Shown: positions 37,092-46,302, counted from the first letter of the stretch. The stretch is 64,000 nt of DNA from Cobetia crustatorum (GCF_000591415.1 NZ_JEMF01000021.1:1-64000), one strand, 5' to 3'. Notes: generated by a model not told the origin, from the sequence alone. Program-made: numbers and translations.

Positions 37092-37541
37092 ATGGATGAA
37101 GTCACATCGCTACTATCACTGGCATTGATTGCACTCGCCAGCGCCACGCTGTTACCCGGTGGATCGGAAGCGGCATTGGCCGGGCTCTGGTGCCAGGGGC
37201 AGACACCGTGGCTATTGTGGATCGCCGCGACGCTGGGCAATACGCTCGGCAGTCTGATCAACGTCGCCATGGGACGAGGGGCACGCCGCCTGCGTACTCG
37301 GCGCTGGTTCCCCGTATCACGCCGAGCATTGGCCCGCGGCACGCTCTGGTATCGTCGCTTCGGTGCCTGGAGCCTGCTACTGAGCTGGGCACCCGTGGTC
37401 GGCGACCCGCTGACCGTGCTGGCGGGAGTCTTCCGACTCGCATGGTGGAAGAGCGTGGTATTGATCGTGATCGCCAAGGGTGGGCGCTATGCCCTACTGC
37501 TGCTGGCCGCAGATCAATGGCTGAGCGGATGGTGTCGCTAG
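37092..37541 (+). CDS. YqaA family (VTT/SNARE-associated) membrane protein
   Basis: 149-aa inner-membrane protein of the YqaA family (DedA/VTT superfamily). Typical features are LLPGGSEAALAGLW near the start, ATLGNTLGSLINVAMGRGA, RFGAWSLLLSWAPVVGDPLTVLAG (the VTT motif) and a C-terminal helix. The function is unknown; related DedA proteins are lipid transporters. ATG 37092 is chosen, with GGAAG before it; an in-frame GTG lies 15 bases upstream. Divergent from thiD. Confidence 0.85.
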   Translation: MDEVTSLLSLALIALASATLLPGGSEAALAGLWCQGQTPWLLWIAATLGNTLGSLINVAMGRGARRLRTRRWFPVSRRALARGTLWYRRFGAWSLLLSWAPVVGDPLTVLAGVFRLAWWKSVVLIVIAKGGRYALLLLAADQWLSGWCR

Positions 37542-37785
37542 AGAGGTGCTGGCAGGCTTACCAACGCAAGCACCCATCGGCCAAGTGAACAAAACAGTGA
37601 TTATGGGCACCGCTATACTGCACCGCGATTTCCGTGGGAGCGTGCTATGCTGACAGTCACATGCTGCAGCGCACAATAATGACGATATATCCCTATCGTT
37701 ACCGCCAAGATGCTACGTAAAAGAGGCATCTGCGAAGGCGGTACCCTACCGGGAATAGCGGCGCTGCCGGAGAGGAGAAGGTTTC

Positions 37786-39006
37786 ATGCGTGATACATCC
37801 TGCGACTTCTGTGCCGACGCGCTCAATATCCTGGTACTCCAGGGCGGCGGCGCCTTGGGCGCTTACCAGATTGGCGTATTTGAGGCACTCAGCGAAGCCG
37901 GTATCCAACCAGACTGGGTTGTCGGCACTTCTGTCGGTGCCATCAATGGTGCACTGATTGCCGGCAACCCGGATGGTGAGCGCCTGCAAGCGCTGGAAAA
38001 ATTCTGGTATGGCATTGCCCAGCCCGCCACCAGCATGGGGGCAGCCTTCCACCCCTGGGAGCGCAGCATCGCACGTACCTCGGCGATGGTATTCGGCATT
38101 CCGGGCTTCTTCCGCCCGCGACCGCTATGGACAGTGCCGCTGTGGCAAAGCTTCTTCGGTGAGCCGCCCAGCCTTTACGACACCGAGCCGCTAGGCGACA
38201 CACTCAATCGACTGGTGGATTTCGAGCGCCTCGACGCGCGTCATCCCGAGAATGTGCGCCTGTCCGTCGGCGCGGTGAACATCGGCAGTGGTGCACTGCG
38301 TTATTTCGACTCATCGCATGAAGCGCTGGACCATCGCCATATTCTCGCCAGTGGCGCACTCCCTCCCTCTTTCCCGCCAGTCTGGATCGATGGTGAGGCC
38401 TATTGGGATGGTGGCCTCTACTCCAACACGCCCGTCAGCTGGGTTCTGGCCGAGCACCCGCATGGCGAGACGGTCGTCAATTGCTATGTCATCGATCTGT
38501 GGAGTTCCGACGGCAAGGTGCCTGAAACACTTCAGGAAGCGCAGTTACGTGAGAAGGATATTCAGTATTCCAGCCGTGCGGGCGAGCACTTGAACCTGCT
38601 GGAAGAGAATCAGACGCTGCGCATGGGCATCGAGAATCTGGCGAATCATCTGCCAGAAAGCTTACGGAAAATGCCGGAGATTCAGGAAATTCTCTCCATG
38701 ACCCAAAAGCCTTCCATCAATGTAGTGCGATTGCTGGCGGCGGCGCGACCTGGTGAAACCTCGCTCAAGGACATCGATTTCTCGCGCGCAACCATCGATG
38801 CGCGCAGAGGCAGTGGTTACGACGACATGCACGAAGTACTTAGTCGCTGCAGTCAGTTTGCGCCGCTACCACACAACATTGGCGTGATCGTGCGTAACTT
38901 CACCCGCGATGTCGACGGTGAGCTGATCAGCCTATCGACGCCAGAAGCCAGCCCGGTGCACGGTGAGAATGAGGGCGACCTCCCGACTCAAGCCGTCGGC
39001 AGCTAA
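37786..39006 (+). CDS. Patatin-like phospholipase
   Basis: 406-aa serine acyl hydrolase with a Ser-Asp dyad. The oxyanion-hole motif is VLQGGGALGAYQ (residues about 17-28), the nucleophile Ser49 sits in GTSVG, and the aspartate is in YWDGGLY near residue 208. The C-terminal third resembles the DUF3734 extension of bacterial patatins. GAGGAGAAGG precedes the ATG. Probably cytoplasmic or membrane-associated; lipid substrate unknown. Confidence 0.9.
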   Translation: MRDTSCDFCADALNILVLQGGGALGAYQIGVFEALSEAGIQPDWVVGTSVGAINGALIAGNPDGERLQALEKFWYGIAQPATSMGAAFHPWERSIARTSAMVFGIPGFFRPRPLWTVPLWQSFFGEPPSLYDTEPLGDTLNRLVDFERLDARHPENVRLSVGAVNIGSGALRYFDSSHEALDHRHILASGALPPSFPPVWIDGEAYWDGGLYSNTPVSWVLAEHPHGETVVNCYVIDLWSSDGKVPETLQEAQLREKDIQYSSRAGEHLNLLEENQTLRMGIENLANHLPESLRKMPEIQEILSMTQKPSINVVRLLAAARPGETSLKDIDFSRATIDARRGSGYDDMHEVLSRCSQFAPLPHNIGVIVRNFTRDVDGELISLSTPEASPVHGENEGDLPTQAVGS

Positions 39007-39020
39007 CGGCTAGCCCAGAC

Positions 39021-39057
39021 TATCCACACCCTCTTTGCTTGCCACGGGGTGTGGATA
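39021..39057. terminator. Hairpin between patatin and pseudouridine synthase genes
   Basis: TATCCACACCC (39021-39031) pairs perfectly with GGGTGTGGATA (39047-39057) across 15 bases. It separates two convergent genes, so it is probably a shared terminator, though it lacks T runs. The right arm contains TGTGGATAA (39050-39058), a DnaA-box match that may be incidental. Confidence 0.55.
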
Positions 39058-39065
39058 ACACAGTC

Positions 39066-39836
39066 TCAGCCCATGATGTGTGCGGCGCCTAGCCGGCAAC
39101 ATTCCTCTGCCGTCAGCTCTCGCCACTCACCTATCGCTAACCCCTCCAGACTCAATCCTGCCACTGACTCACGATGCAGCCACACCACGCGATTGCCCAG
39201 TGTGCGCCACAGACGTTTGACGTGATGATGGCGACCTTCGTGCAGCGTCAGGCGCACTTCATCCGCCGCTAGAAACACCAGCGTGGCGGGCAAGGTAGGC
39301 CGTGGATCATGTTCCAGCAATACGCCTTCCGCCACGCATGCGACGGCACTGGCTCGCTCAGCGACTGACAGCGGCGACTCCAATCCCATGCGATAGATCT
39401 TGGCGGGGCCTTCGAGTCCGGCATCACTGATGCGTGCCGACACATCACCATCGTTGGTCAGCAGCAGCGCACCGGTCGTGGCGCGGTCCAGTCGGCCGAC
39501 GTGATGAATTTCCTGTAGCCAGCCATCGTCTTCACCGCGCATCTCAAGTGAGATCCGCAGTACATCGATGACGGTGGGATGCTCAGCATCATGGCAAGCA
39601 GTGACGATGCCAGCAGGCTTGTTGAGCAGGACATGGCGGGGGCGACGCGCGACCTGCAAGCAGGTGCCCGGTGGCGAGTCGGTGTGTGACAGCACGAGCG
39701 TATCGAAAGGCCCGACTTCATGCAGCGGGTCACGCACAGTGAGCCCGTTGACCTGTACCTGCCCCGCCGCCAATGCCTGCAAGGCAAGGCGGCGGTTCAG
39801 CTGTGGCTGGCGCGTCAGCCAGCGATCCAACCGCAT
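39066..39836 (-). CDS. RsuA-family 16S rRNA pseudouridine synthase
   Basis: 256-aa enzyme of the RsuA/RluB/E/F family. It has an N-terminal S4 RNA-binding domain (MRLDRWLTRQ, LAAGQVQVNG), the motif VLLNKPAGIVTA, and catalytic Asp117 in HVGRLDRATTG, followed by EGRHHHVKRLW near residue 205. RsuA (16S U516) fits best from the L-N-K-P-A-G-x-V-T context, but RluE-type substrates cannot be excluded. Placed 3 bases after the ABC-F gene, so probably cotranscribed with it. Confidence 0.88.
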   Translation of the reverse strand: MRLDRWLTRQPQLNRRLALQALAAGQVQVNGLTVRDPLHEVGPFDTLVLSHTDSPPGTCLQVARRPRHVLLNKPAGIVTACHDAEHPTVIDVLRISLEMRGEDDGWLQEIHHVGRLDRATTGALLLTNDGDVSARISDAGLEGPAKIYRMGLESPLSVAERASAVACVAEGVLLEHDPRPTLPATLVFLAADEVRLTLHEGRHHHVKRLWRTLGNRVVWLHRESVAGLSLEGLAIGEWRELTAEECCRLGAAHIMG

Positions 39837-39839
39837 CGG

Positions 39840-41774
39840 TCAGTCCGTCGCCTTGAGTTGGGTTTCCATCTCTTCCAATGCTTCCTGAGCCTCGAGCCAC
39901 TCTGCTTCAGCAGTATCCAGACGGTTCTTTATCTCGCCCTGACTGGCCAACAGCCTGGTCAGCTCTGCCTTGCGATCTGCCTCATACAGCGTGGCATCGC
40001 CCAGTGCCTCCTCGATCTTGTCCAGCTCGCCCTGCGCCTTGCTCATCTGCTGTTCGGCCTTGTCACTGACCTTCTTGAGCGGACGCAGCTTCTCGCGCAG
40101 TTCGGCGGCCAGACGCCGTGCCTCCTTGCGGTCCGGCGTGCGCGTGCTGTCGACCCCTGCATCGGCATCCTTCTGAGCGCGCGCTTCACGGCGCTCACCT
40201 TCGGCACGTGCCTTGAGCCAGGCACGATAGTCATCGAGATCACCATCGAAGGGTGTCACGCGTCCATCAGCAATACACCAGAACTCATCGACGCAGGCAC
40301 GCAGCAGGTGACGATCGTGCGAGACGAGAATCACGGTGCCCTCAAACGTTGCCAGTGCATCGGTAAGTGCCTCGCGCATGTCGAGATCAAGGTGGTTGGT
40401 CGGCTCATCCAGCAGCAACAGATTCGGTTTCTGCCACGCAATCAATGACAGCGCCAGACGCGCCTTCTCGCCACCGGAGAACGAACCCACCAAGGCGTAC
40501 ACTTCATCACCGTGGAAGCCGAAGCTGCCAAGGAAGGTACGCACTTCCAGCTCACCCGCGGCCGGCGACAGGCGCAGGATATGGTTGAAGGGCGTCGAGG
40601 ACAGATCGAGCCCATCCACCTGATGCTGGGCAAAGTAGCCAATCGCGAGATGCTCACCTGCCGTGCGCTGACCTTCGACCAGATCGAGCTCACCCGTCAG
40701 CGCCTTGATCAGCGTCGACTTGCCGGCACCATTGGGGCCAAGCAATCCGATACGCTGGCCGGGCAACAACGAGAAACGCACGCCCGACAGCTGTGGCGTC
40801 TTGTCGGGATAGCCAATTACCGCACGGTCCAGCCCCAGCAGGGGATGCGAGATCTTGTCGGCACATGGAATGGTGAAGTGAAACGGCGAGTCGGCTTTTA
40901 CCGCTGCCGTCTCTTCCATCCGTTCCAGCATCTTCATGCGACTCTGGGCCTGGCGAGCCTTGGTGGCCTTGGCCTTGAAGCGCCGCACGAAGTCTTCGAT
41001 CTCGGCGCGACGTGCCATGGTCTTCTCGTGCTCGACCTGCTCACGCACCAGTCGCTCGGAACGCGTGCGCTCGAAGCGGCTGTAATTGCCCTTGTAGACC
41101 ACCAGCTTGCGGCGATCGAAGTGAATGATGTGATCACATACCGCATCGAGAAAATCACGATCATGCGAAATCAACAGCAGCGCGCCGGGATAGCGGGCCA
41201 GCCACTGCTCAAGCCACAACAAGGCATCGAGATCCAGGTGGTTGGTCGGCTCATCCAGCAACAGTAAGTCAGATGGCGTGAACAGCGTACGTGCCAGATT
41301 GGCACGCATTCGCCAGCCCCCCGAGAAAGCCACCAACGGTTGCGTCAGCTGTGCCTGACTGAAGCCCAGTCCGACCAGCAGCTGCTCGGCACGTGCACGC
41401 GCCGTGTAGCCATCGAGAGTATCGAAATGGGCATGCAGCTCGGCCTGACGCTGGTGTGCCTCCGAGGCTTCGGCAGCCGCTAGCGCGCGCTCTGTCTCGC
41501 GCAGGGCATGGTCGCCATCGACGACGTAATCGACGATCGGGCGCTCCAGCGCCTCGATTTCCTGCGCCATGTGCGCCACGCGCACGCCGCCCGCCAGTGA
41601 AACGGTGCCACTGTCCGGGATCAACTCACCGAGGATCAGGCCAAACAGACTCGACTTTCCGGCACCGTTGGGACCCACGATACCGGCCTTGTGACCGGCA
41701 TGCAGCGTCAGGTCCGCTTCGTCGATCAGCGGCGCTCCGCCGCGTTGCAGGGCGAGCTGGCGCAGTGCAATCAT
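39840..41774 (-). CDS. yheS: ABC-F family ATPase (YheS-like)
   Basis: 644-aa duplicated ATPase without membrane domain; ABC-F proteins act on ribosomes rather than in transport. Walker A GPNGAGKSS (about residues 33-41) and GPNGAGKST, signatures FSGGW and FSGGE, and two LLLDEPTNHLDLD Walker B motifs are present, with a coiled-coil tail (residues about 540-644). The start at 41774 (MIALRQLALQRGG) has GAGG upstream; the 15-residue extension does not fit the family. Best match is YheS. Confidence 0.9.
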   Translation of the reverse strand: MIALRQLALQRGGAPLIDEADLTLHAGHKAGIVGPNGAGKSSLFGLILGELIPDSGTVSLAGGVRVAHMAQEIEALERPIVDYVVDGDHALRETERALAAAEASEAHQRQAELHAHFDTLDGYTARARAEQLLVGLGFSQAQLTQPLVAFSGGWRMRANLARTLFTPSDLLLLDEPTNHLDLDALLWLEQWLARYPGALLLISHDRDFLDAVCDHIIHFDRRKLVVYKGNYSRFERTRSERLVREQVEHEKTMARRAEIEDFVRRFKAKATKARQAQSRMKMLERMEETAAVKADSPFHFTIPCADKISHPLLGLDRAVIGYPDKTPQLSGVRFSLLPGQRIGLLGPNGAGKSTLIKALTGELDLVEGQRTAGEHLAIGYFAQHQVDGLDLSSTPFNHILRLSPAAGELEVRTFLGSFGFHGDEVYALVGSFSGGEKARLALSLIAWQKPNLLLLDEPTNHLDLDMREALTDALATFEGTVILVSHDRHLLRACVDEFWCIADGRVTPFDGDLDDYRAWLKARAEGERREARAQKDADAGVDSTRTPDRKEARRLAAELREKLRPLKKVSDKAEQQMSKAQGELDKIEEALGDATLYEADRKAELTRLLASQGEIKNRLDTAEAEWLEAQEALEEMETQLKATD

Positions 41775-41840
41775 GACAACCTCGATCAGAAATCCGGGGG
41801 ACGTCGGCTTCACTGGCATCCTCCCGCAGGAGAGAGCACC

Positions 41841-42515
41841 ATGGCTGGCGTCTCCCGTCAGCGGGAATCCACCACCAGCGAAAAGGCCGACTTGATGGGC
41901 GCATATTCTACCGGATTGTGGGACTACGCGCTGTCTCTGTATGACCAGTCAATCGATGTGGCAATGCATGATGGCTCCCTCGGCCTGAAGGATGTCATGA
42001 GTGCGTGCCTGTCATTGCAGGAAGAGGCCGGATACGACGTGTGTGAGCTCCTCTGGATCCATTGGCTGGCGGCCAATGGTGTCATGCTGGCGACGTCGCC
42101 AACCCGTCTGCTCGAAAGCGTACGCGACTGGCAGAGCTGGATGACCGGCATGCTGCGCGAACGTCGCCAACAGCTCAAACAGGAGCTGATGAGCCACGAG
42201 CCCATGTCCGACGACAGTGCCTCGCGCAGATTGGAACGCCTTTATGAGCAGCTGAAGGCCTGTGAGCTGTCCGCCGAGCAGGAAACGCTCGCGCAGCTGG
42301 AGGCGCTGAGCCCTGCCAATGATATTGCCCACCTGAACACCCCATTTGCGCGGAGCCAGGACCCGCTACTGGCGTTTCAACAATCGGTTGCGCTACTCAA
42401 GGGCCATGCAGGATGGGGCGAGGATGACTCACGTGTGACGCGGACCCTGAACCTGCTGGCACTGACTCGCGTGCCTGCCGTCAAGGCAGATGCGGAACTT
42501 GTGCGCGGCTGTTAG
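41841..42515 (+). CDS. TIGR02444 family protein
   Basis: 224-aa cytoplasmic protein. The pattern GLWDYALSLYDQSIDVAMHDGSLGLKDVMSACLSLQEEAG followed by LLWIHWLAANG and RDWQSWMTGMLRERRQQLKQEL is that of the conserved gammaproteobacterial TIGR02444/DUF2390 family, whose function is unknown. AGGAGA precedes the ATG at 41841. Divergent from yheS, the usual neighbour in Halomonas and Pseudomonas. Confidence 0.85.
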   Translation: MAGVSRQRESTTSEKADLMGAYSTGLWDYALSLYDQSIDVAMHDGSLGLKDVMSACLSLQEEAGYDVCELLWIHWLAANGVMLATSPTRLLESVRDWQSWMTGMLRERRQQLKQELMSHEPMSDDSASRRLERLYEQLKACELSAEQETLAQLEALSPANDIAHLNTPFARSQDPLLAFQQSVALLKGHAGWGEDDSRVTRTLNLLALTRVPAVKADAELVRGC

Positions 42516-42535
42516 AGTCGGAGTAACACTAGGGC

Positions 42536-42560
42536 ACCAGGATAGCCACACTATCCTGGT
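42536..42560. repeat. 9-bp inverted repeat before the FKBP gene
   Basis: ACCAGGATA (42536-42544) and TATCCTGGT (42552-42560) flank 7 bases. It lies between the TIGR02444 stop and the FKBP start. No T run. It could terminate the first gene weakly or be a regulator site. Confidence 0.45.
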
Positions 42561-42615
42561 ACCCATCGTGATTTTCGGGCCCGTCTCAGGCCCTTCTCAT
42601 CCTGAAGGAGTTTTC

Positions 42616-43323
42616 ATGAAACAGCTGGTTAGTGCCGTCGCGCTCGGCGCCCTCCTGGTCACCCCGTTCAGCTTTGCCGCAGACAAGAGTCTCGCGGACG
42701 AGCAGGCACAGCTCAGCTATGGCATCGGTGCGACTCTGGGCAAGAGCCTTTCCCAGGACATCACCGATCTGGATCTGGACGCCTTCACTCAAGCCGTGCG
42801 TGATGTCTACGCCAAGGGCGACATGAAGATGAGCGACCAGGAAATTGCAGACTCGCTCTCCAAGTTCCAGCAGAAGAAGATGGAAGAACAGAAAAAGGTC
42901 GTCGAACAGGAAGCCACGGATAACAAGACCGCTGGTGACAAGTTCCTCGCTGAAAACGCCAAGGAAGACGGCGTGAAGACACTGGATTCCGGCCTGCAGT
43001 ATAAGGTACTGAAGTCCGGTGAAGGCGAGAGCCCCGCCGCTGAAGATACCGTCAAGGTAAACTACGAAGGCAAGCTGCTGGATGGCACCGTCTTCGATAG
43101 CTCCTATCAGCGTGGCGAACCGGTTAGCTTCAAGGTCAACCAGGTCATCAAGGGCTGGCAGGAAGCACTGCAGGAAATGAGCGTCGGCGATACCTGGATG
43201 CTCTATATCCCGGCTGACCTTGCCTACGGCAAAGCCGGCACTGGCGGCCCGATCGGCCCGAACGAGACACTCTCCTTCAAGGTTGAGCTACTCGACGTGA
43301 CCAAGGCTGACGCCAGCAAGTAA
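42616..43323 (+). CDS. FKBP-type peptidyl-prolyl isomerase (FkpA/Mip type)
   Basis: 235-aa periplasmic foldase. The signal peptide is about residues 1-21 (FSFAADK). An N-terminal helical dimerisation domain (residues about 22-125) precedes the FKBP domain with VKVNYEGKLLDGTVFDSSYQRGEP, VIKGWQEALQEMSVGD and IPADLAYGKAG. AAGGAG is 6 bases before the ATG. Similar to FkpA, FklB and Mip; the exact subtype is not certain. Monocistronic with its own terminator. Confidence 0.92.
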   Translation: MKQLVSAVALGALLVTPFSFAADKSLADEQAQLSYGIGATLGKSLSQDITDLDLDAFTQAVRDVYAKGDMKMSDQEIADSLSKFQQKKMEEQKKVVEQEATDNKTAGDKFLAENAKEDGVKTLDSGLQYKVLKSGEGESPAAEDTVKVNYEGKLLDGTVFDSSYQRGEPVSFKVNQVIKGWQEALQEMSVGDTWMLYIPADLAYGKAGTGGPIGPNETLSFKVELLDVTKADASK

Positions 43324-43359
43324 GACCGACTTGGTAGCACCACCTCATGTCGGTAACAG

Positions 43360-43385
43360 AAGAGCCGCCCCAAGGGGCGGCTCTT
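43360..43385 (+). terminator. Terminator of the FKBP gene
   Basis: AAGAGCCGCCCC and GGGGCGGCTCTT form a 12-bp stem with AA loop, followed by CTTGTTT. Short tail, strong stem. Confidence 0.8.
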
Positions 43386-43485
43386 CTTGTTTGGCTGGTA
43401 CCATCTCCACGAAGCAGAACATCGATACTTGCTAATATCCGATAAATACTTGCACGGAAGTGTGGCAAAAATTGCTCGACCACCC

Positions 43486-43729
43486 TGTGGATAAATCTGT
43501 GGGGAAGCTATTGACCACAGGTTGATAATTCAGGGCCAAGAACACCAATGCGGCAGTGATACTGTCTGGATGCAAAGTGAACACTGACTTCCATCCATGC
43601 AGTCAATTATCGCAACCCACTGTTTTAAATAGATATAATAAATTCACTATTTCAGCGACTGCGTTGCAGGTTTGGTACATCATGATTATCCACAAAATTT
43701 CCAACCACCACTTGCCAACTTGTGGATAA
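43486..43729. other. DnaA-box cluster, candidate replication origin
   Basis: In a 480-base gene-free segment there are three perfect DnaA 9-mers: TGTGGATAA at 43486-43494 and 43721-43729, and TTATCCACA at 43686-43694. An AT-rich stretch (TTTTAAATAGATATAATAAA, 43623-43642) lies between them, as a DNA-unwinding element would. A weaker box (TGTGGGGAA) follows the first. Many surrounding genes are origin-proximal in Pseudomonas. No dnaA, mnmG or rpmH adjoins it, so this is a candidate, not a proven oriC. Confidence 0.5.
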
Positions 43730-43801
43730 TGTGTATTTACCATCGGATTCTGGTAGGCATCGCATGACTCCGGCGGAGACTGATAACACCTCGCAGGTCA
43801 G

Positions 43802-44461
43802 CTACTCGCGGGTCTCGTTCAATACACGTGTCAAGCCAGCCCGAATGCCTGCAGCACCCGGCGTAAAGGGAATACGGTCGTAGATTCGGCCCTCGTTAGA
43901 TACGAGATAAAGCGCTGCACCGTGATCAATGGTGTAGCCCAGTGCCGAATCCGGTGCTTCGACACGGCGATAGCTGACACCGTAGCGACGCGCGATCTCG
44001 GCCAATTCTTCATCACTACCGGTGACACCGATGAAGCGCGGCCCGAAATGCCCCGTGTACTCAGCAAGGCGCGCAGGAGTGTCGCGCTCAGGGTCCAGCG
44101 AGATCATCACTGGTACAACACGGGCAGCAGTGGCGGGAGGCAACTCCGCCATCACCTGACGCAAGGCAGCCAGCGTCATTGGGCAGACATCCGGACATTG
44201 GGTATAACCGAAGTAGAGCGCGACGACGGGAGCGGCACCTACGCTAGCCGCCTCGCCCATACTGACATCTGACAGACGGAATTCACCTTGCGCTGACATC
44301 AGATGAATGGGGCCACCGAGACTCGCCCACGCTTGCATGCCGGAGACAGGAGCAAGATCACGCTGCGCCTGCTGCCAGGCCACCCCGGCACCCACTAACG
44401 CCACCAACCCGATCGCTCCCAGCATCAGCCAAGTGTTGATCCGCTTTTTCTCTTCGCGCAT
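43802..44461 (-). CDS. SCO1/SenC family copper chaperone
   Basis: 219-aa membrane-anchored thioredoxin-fold protein that helps build the CuA centre of cytochrome c oxidase. An N-terminal helix (residues about 10-30) anchors it. The copper-binding CxxxC is C89-P-D-V-C93 in FGYTQCPDVCPMT, and the partner histidine is in YTIDHGAALYLV. Length is typical. It follows the next gene upstream with 37 bases between, so the two are likely one transcript. Confidence 0.92.
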   Translation of the reverse strand: MREEKKRINTWLMLGAIGLVALVGAGVAWQQAQRDLAPVSGMQAWASLGGPIHLMSAQGEFRLSDVSMGEAASVGAAPVVALYFGYTQCPDVCPMTLAALRQVMAELPPATAARVVPVMISLDPERDTPARLAEYTGHFGPRFIGVTGSDEELAEIARRYGVSYRRVEAPDSALGYTIDHGAALYLVSNEGRIYDRIPFTPGAAGIRAGLTRVLNETRE

Positions 44462-44498
44462 GCCCTACTCCTGATTTTTACGCTCCGATACTTGAGCG

Positions 44499-45113
44499 TC
44501 AGCTTCCTGAGCGCCTGTCGCTATCATGTGCAGAGCGTGAGCGTCTCTCGTTACGAAATAGCTGATTCACCGAGCTCTCTAGCTGTTCTGCGGTAGACGC
44601 CTGCGGATGGCTGTCGAAGTCAAACCAGCTGCCGAGGCGCCCACGCTCAGTCGTGACAATGATCTGCGCTCGCCACGCCATGGTCGCACTACTGCAAAAT
44701 CCCAACTGTCCTTCGCCAAGCCATTGCTGGCGCTCAGCACTTGGAGCATCAGTGGTCGCCAACATGCTGCGTTTGACGCCCATATCCATGTGGCGCCCGA
44801 TAAAATCGACCTCCACGCCCTCTGGTGTCACGCCTTCGGTCACGACATGAATACCCAGTGGCGTCAGCGGGCTGATATCGCCCTCAAGCGAAAGCGTCAC
44901 GCGACCAAAGCGGCCAAGTTCAGCGCTGCAGGGAGCATGGCTCAGCTCACAGGACTGGTTAGGCGCAAACCAGGTGACCTTGCCGTTACTGCCGTCACGC
45001 ACAAGGTAGTAGTCGATCAGGTAGTACAGCGAGACCACGATCGTGATCAGCGTTACCACAATCAGCAGATTGAGCAGCGGTGGGCGAGCATTATCATCTT
45101 CGGCGCGATACAT
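44499..45113 (-). CDS. Membrane-anchored protein next to SCO, unknown function
   Basis: About 204 aa, one N-terminal membrane helix (LLNLLIVVTLITIVVSLYYLI) and an extracytoplasmic domain. I recognise no named family. Its domain has SCELSHAPC, a FIGRHMDMG motif with Met/His side chains, and GFCSSATMAW; the HMDMG segment recalls metal-binding stretches of FixH-like proteins. Adjacent to SCO on the same strand, so a copper-related oxidase-assembly role is possible. The start at 45113 fits the hydrophobic segment; a longer frame reaches 45206. Confidence 0.65.
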   Translation of the reverse strand: MYRAEDDNARPPLLNLLIVVTLITIVVSLYYLIDYYLVRDGSNGKVTWFAPNQSCELSHAPCSAELGRFGRVTLSLEGDISPLTPLGIHVVTEGVTPEGVEVDFIGRHMDMGVKRSMLATTDAPSAERQQWLGEGQLGFCSSATMAWRAQIIVTTERGRLGSWFDFDSHPQASTAEQLESSVNQLFRNERRSRSAHDSDRRSGS

Positions 45114-45310
45114 GGCAGTTCCGGTGACAGTCCGGCGTACAGCCGGAAAGGAAAAGTAGATATTGCTCAGCCACATGTCGCAAAAACAACCGAGCATGAA
45201 ACCCAATACGACACATGAATGAATGCGGCAATATGTGACTCATGGCAAGCTTATCAGGCTGGCCTTTGGCACCCAGTATGCCTTCCCACACAATCAGACA
45301 AGGAATCAGA

Positions 45311-46240
45311 ATGGCAAGTGTACAGCAGGCGCTTGGCCCCCTCTTCCTCTTGATCGTCATCGGGGCGCTGCTGGGCTGGAAACGCTTCCCGGGCGAAGGC
45401 TTCTGGAATGAGATGGAGCGACTGATCTACTACGTCCTGTTCCCCGCCATGCTGCTTTCCACACTGGCACGCGCCGACATGGCGAGTGTACCCGTCATTC
45501 CGCTGGCTAGTGTGATGCTGGGCGCCATGCTGCTGTTCTCCGCAGCCCTGTGGCTATGCTGGCGGCATGCCCCTGACTGGCTGAGTCGACAGCTAGGCGA
45601 TGCGGCCTCATTTACCTCGCTGTTTCAGGGCAGCATCCGCTTCAACAGCTACGTCGGTGTCGCCGGTGCTGCAGCATTGCACGGCACAACAGGCGCGACC
45701 GTCGCCGCCGTCGCGCTGGCTCTGATGGTGCCTGTCGCCAACCTGTTGTGCGTGATGGCCTTCATTGCCGCGGGAACCCTTGGAGAAGGCGGTTTTCTGC
45801 GCTCACTCAAGGCGCTGTCACGTAACCCACTCGTCCTCGCCTGTCTGGCAGGTACCGCACTGAATCTCAGTGGTGTGGGTCTGCCGGGCTGGAGCGGCGA
45901 TACACTCGCGCTGTTGGGCAGAGCGGCTCTGCCGCTAGGACTGGTCGCCGTCGGCGTTGCGTTGCGTCCGCGCGTACTGCTCGCCAGTGGCAGCGTGGCT
46001 TGGCTTGCGAGCCTTCTCAAGCTATTGGCAATGCCTGCCCTGGTCGTGGTGCTGTGCCAGCTGGCTGGCCTGACGGGAGTCGCGCGTGATGTAGCGATTC
46101 TGTTTGCCGCGCTGCCGACGGCAACCTCGGCCTATATTCTCGCTCGTCAGATGGGCGGTAATGCCGAATTGATGGCAGCGCTGATCACGGCACAGACCCT
46201 GTTGGCCATGCTGACGCTGCCGTTCTGGCTGTCTATCTGA
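45311..46240 (+). CDS. AEC family transporter (auxin efflux carrier-like permease)
   Basis: 309-aa inner-membrane carrier with about ten hydrophobic segments. The N-terminal LGPLFLLIVIGALLGW, the FNSYVGVAGAAALHG stretch (with the family N and G) and the C-terminal FAALPTATSAYILARQMGGN motif are typical of the AEC family, which in bacteria exports or imports organic acids such as malate. AAGGA precedes the ATG. Divergent from the SCO partner gene. Substrate unknown. Confidence 0.88.
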   Translation: MASVQQALGPLFLLIVIGALLGWKRFPGEGFWNEMERLIYYVLFPAMLLSTLARADMASVPVIPLASVMLGAMLLFSAALWLCWRHAPDWLSRQLGDAASFTSLFQGSIRFNSYVGVAGAAALHGTTGATVAAVALALMVPVANLLCVMAFIAAGTLGEGGFLRSLKALSRNPLVLACLAGTALNLSGVGLPGWSGDTLALLGRAALPLGLVAVGVALRPRVLLASGSVAWLASLLKLLAMPALVVVLCQLAGLTGVARDVAILFAALPTATSAYILARQMGGNAELMAALITAQTLLAMLTLPFWLSI

Positions 46241-46273
46241 TGTAAAACACGCATTCCCCGTAGAGCAGACAAG

Positions 46274-46302
46274 AAAAAGGGCATCCCCATATGAGGATGC
46301 CC
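46274..46302 (-). terminator. Rho-independent terminator on the minus strand
   Basis: GGGCATCC (46279-46286) pairs with GGATGCCC (46295-46302) across CCATATGA; on the minus strand the stem is followed by five T residues and CTT. It ends either rlmA transcription or the separate small RNA proposed at 46274-46394. Confidence 0.85.
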
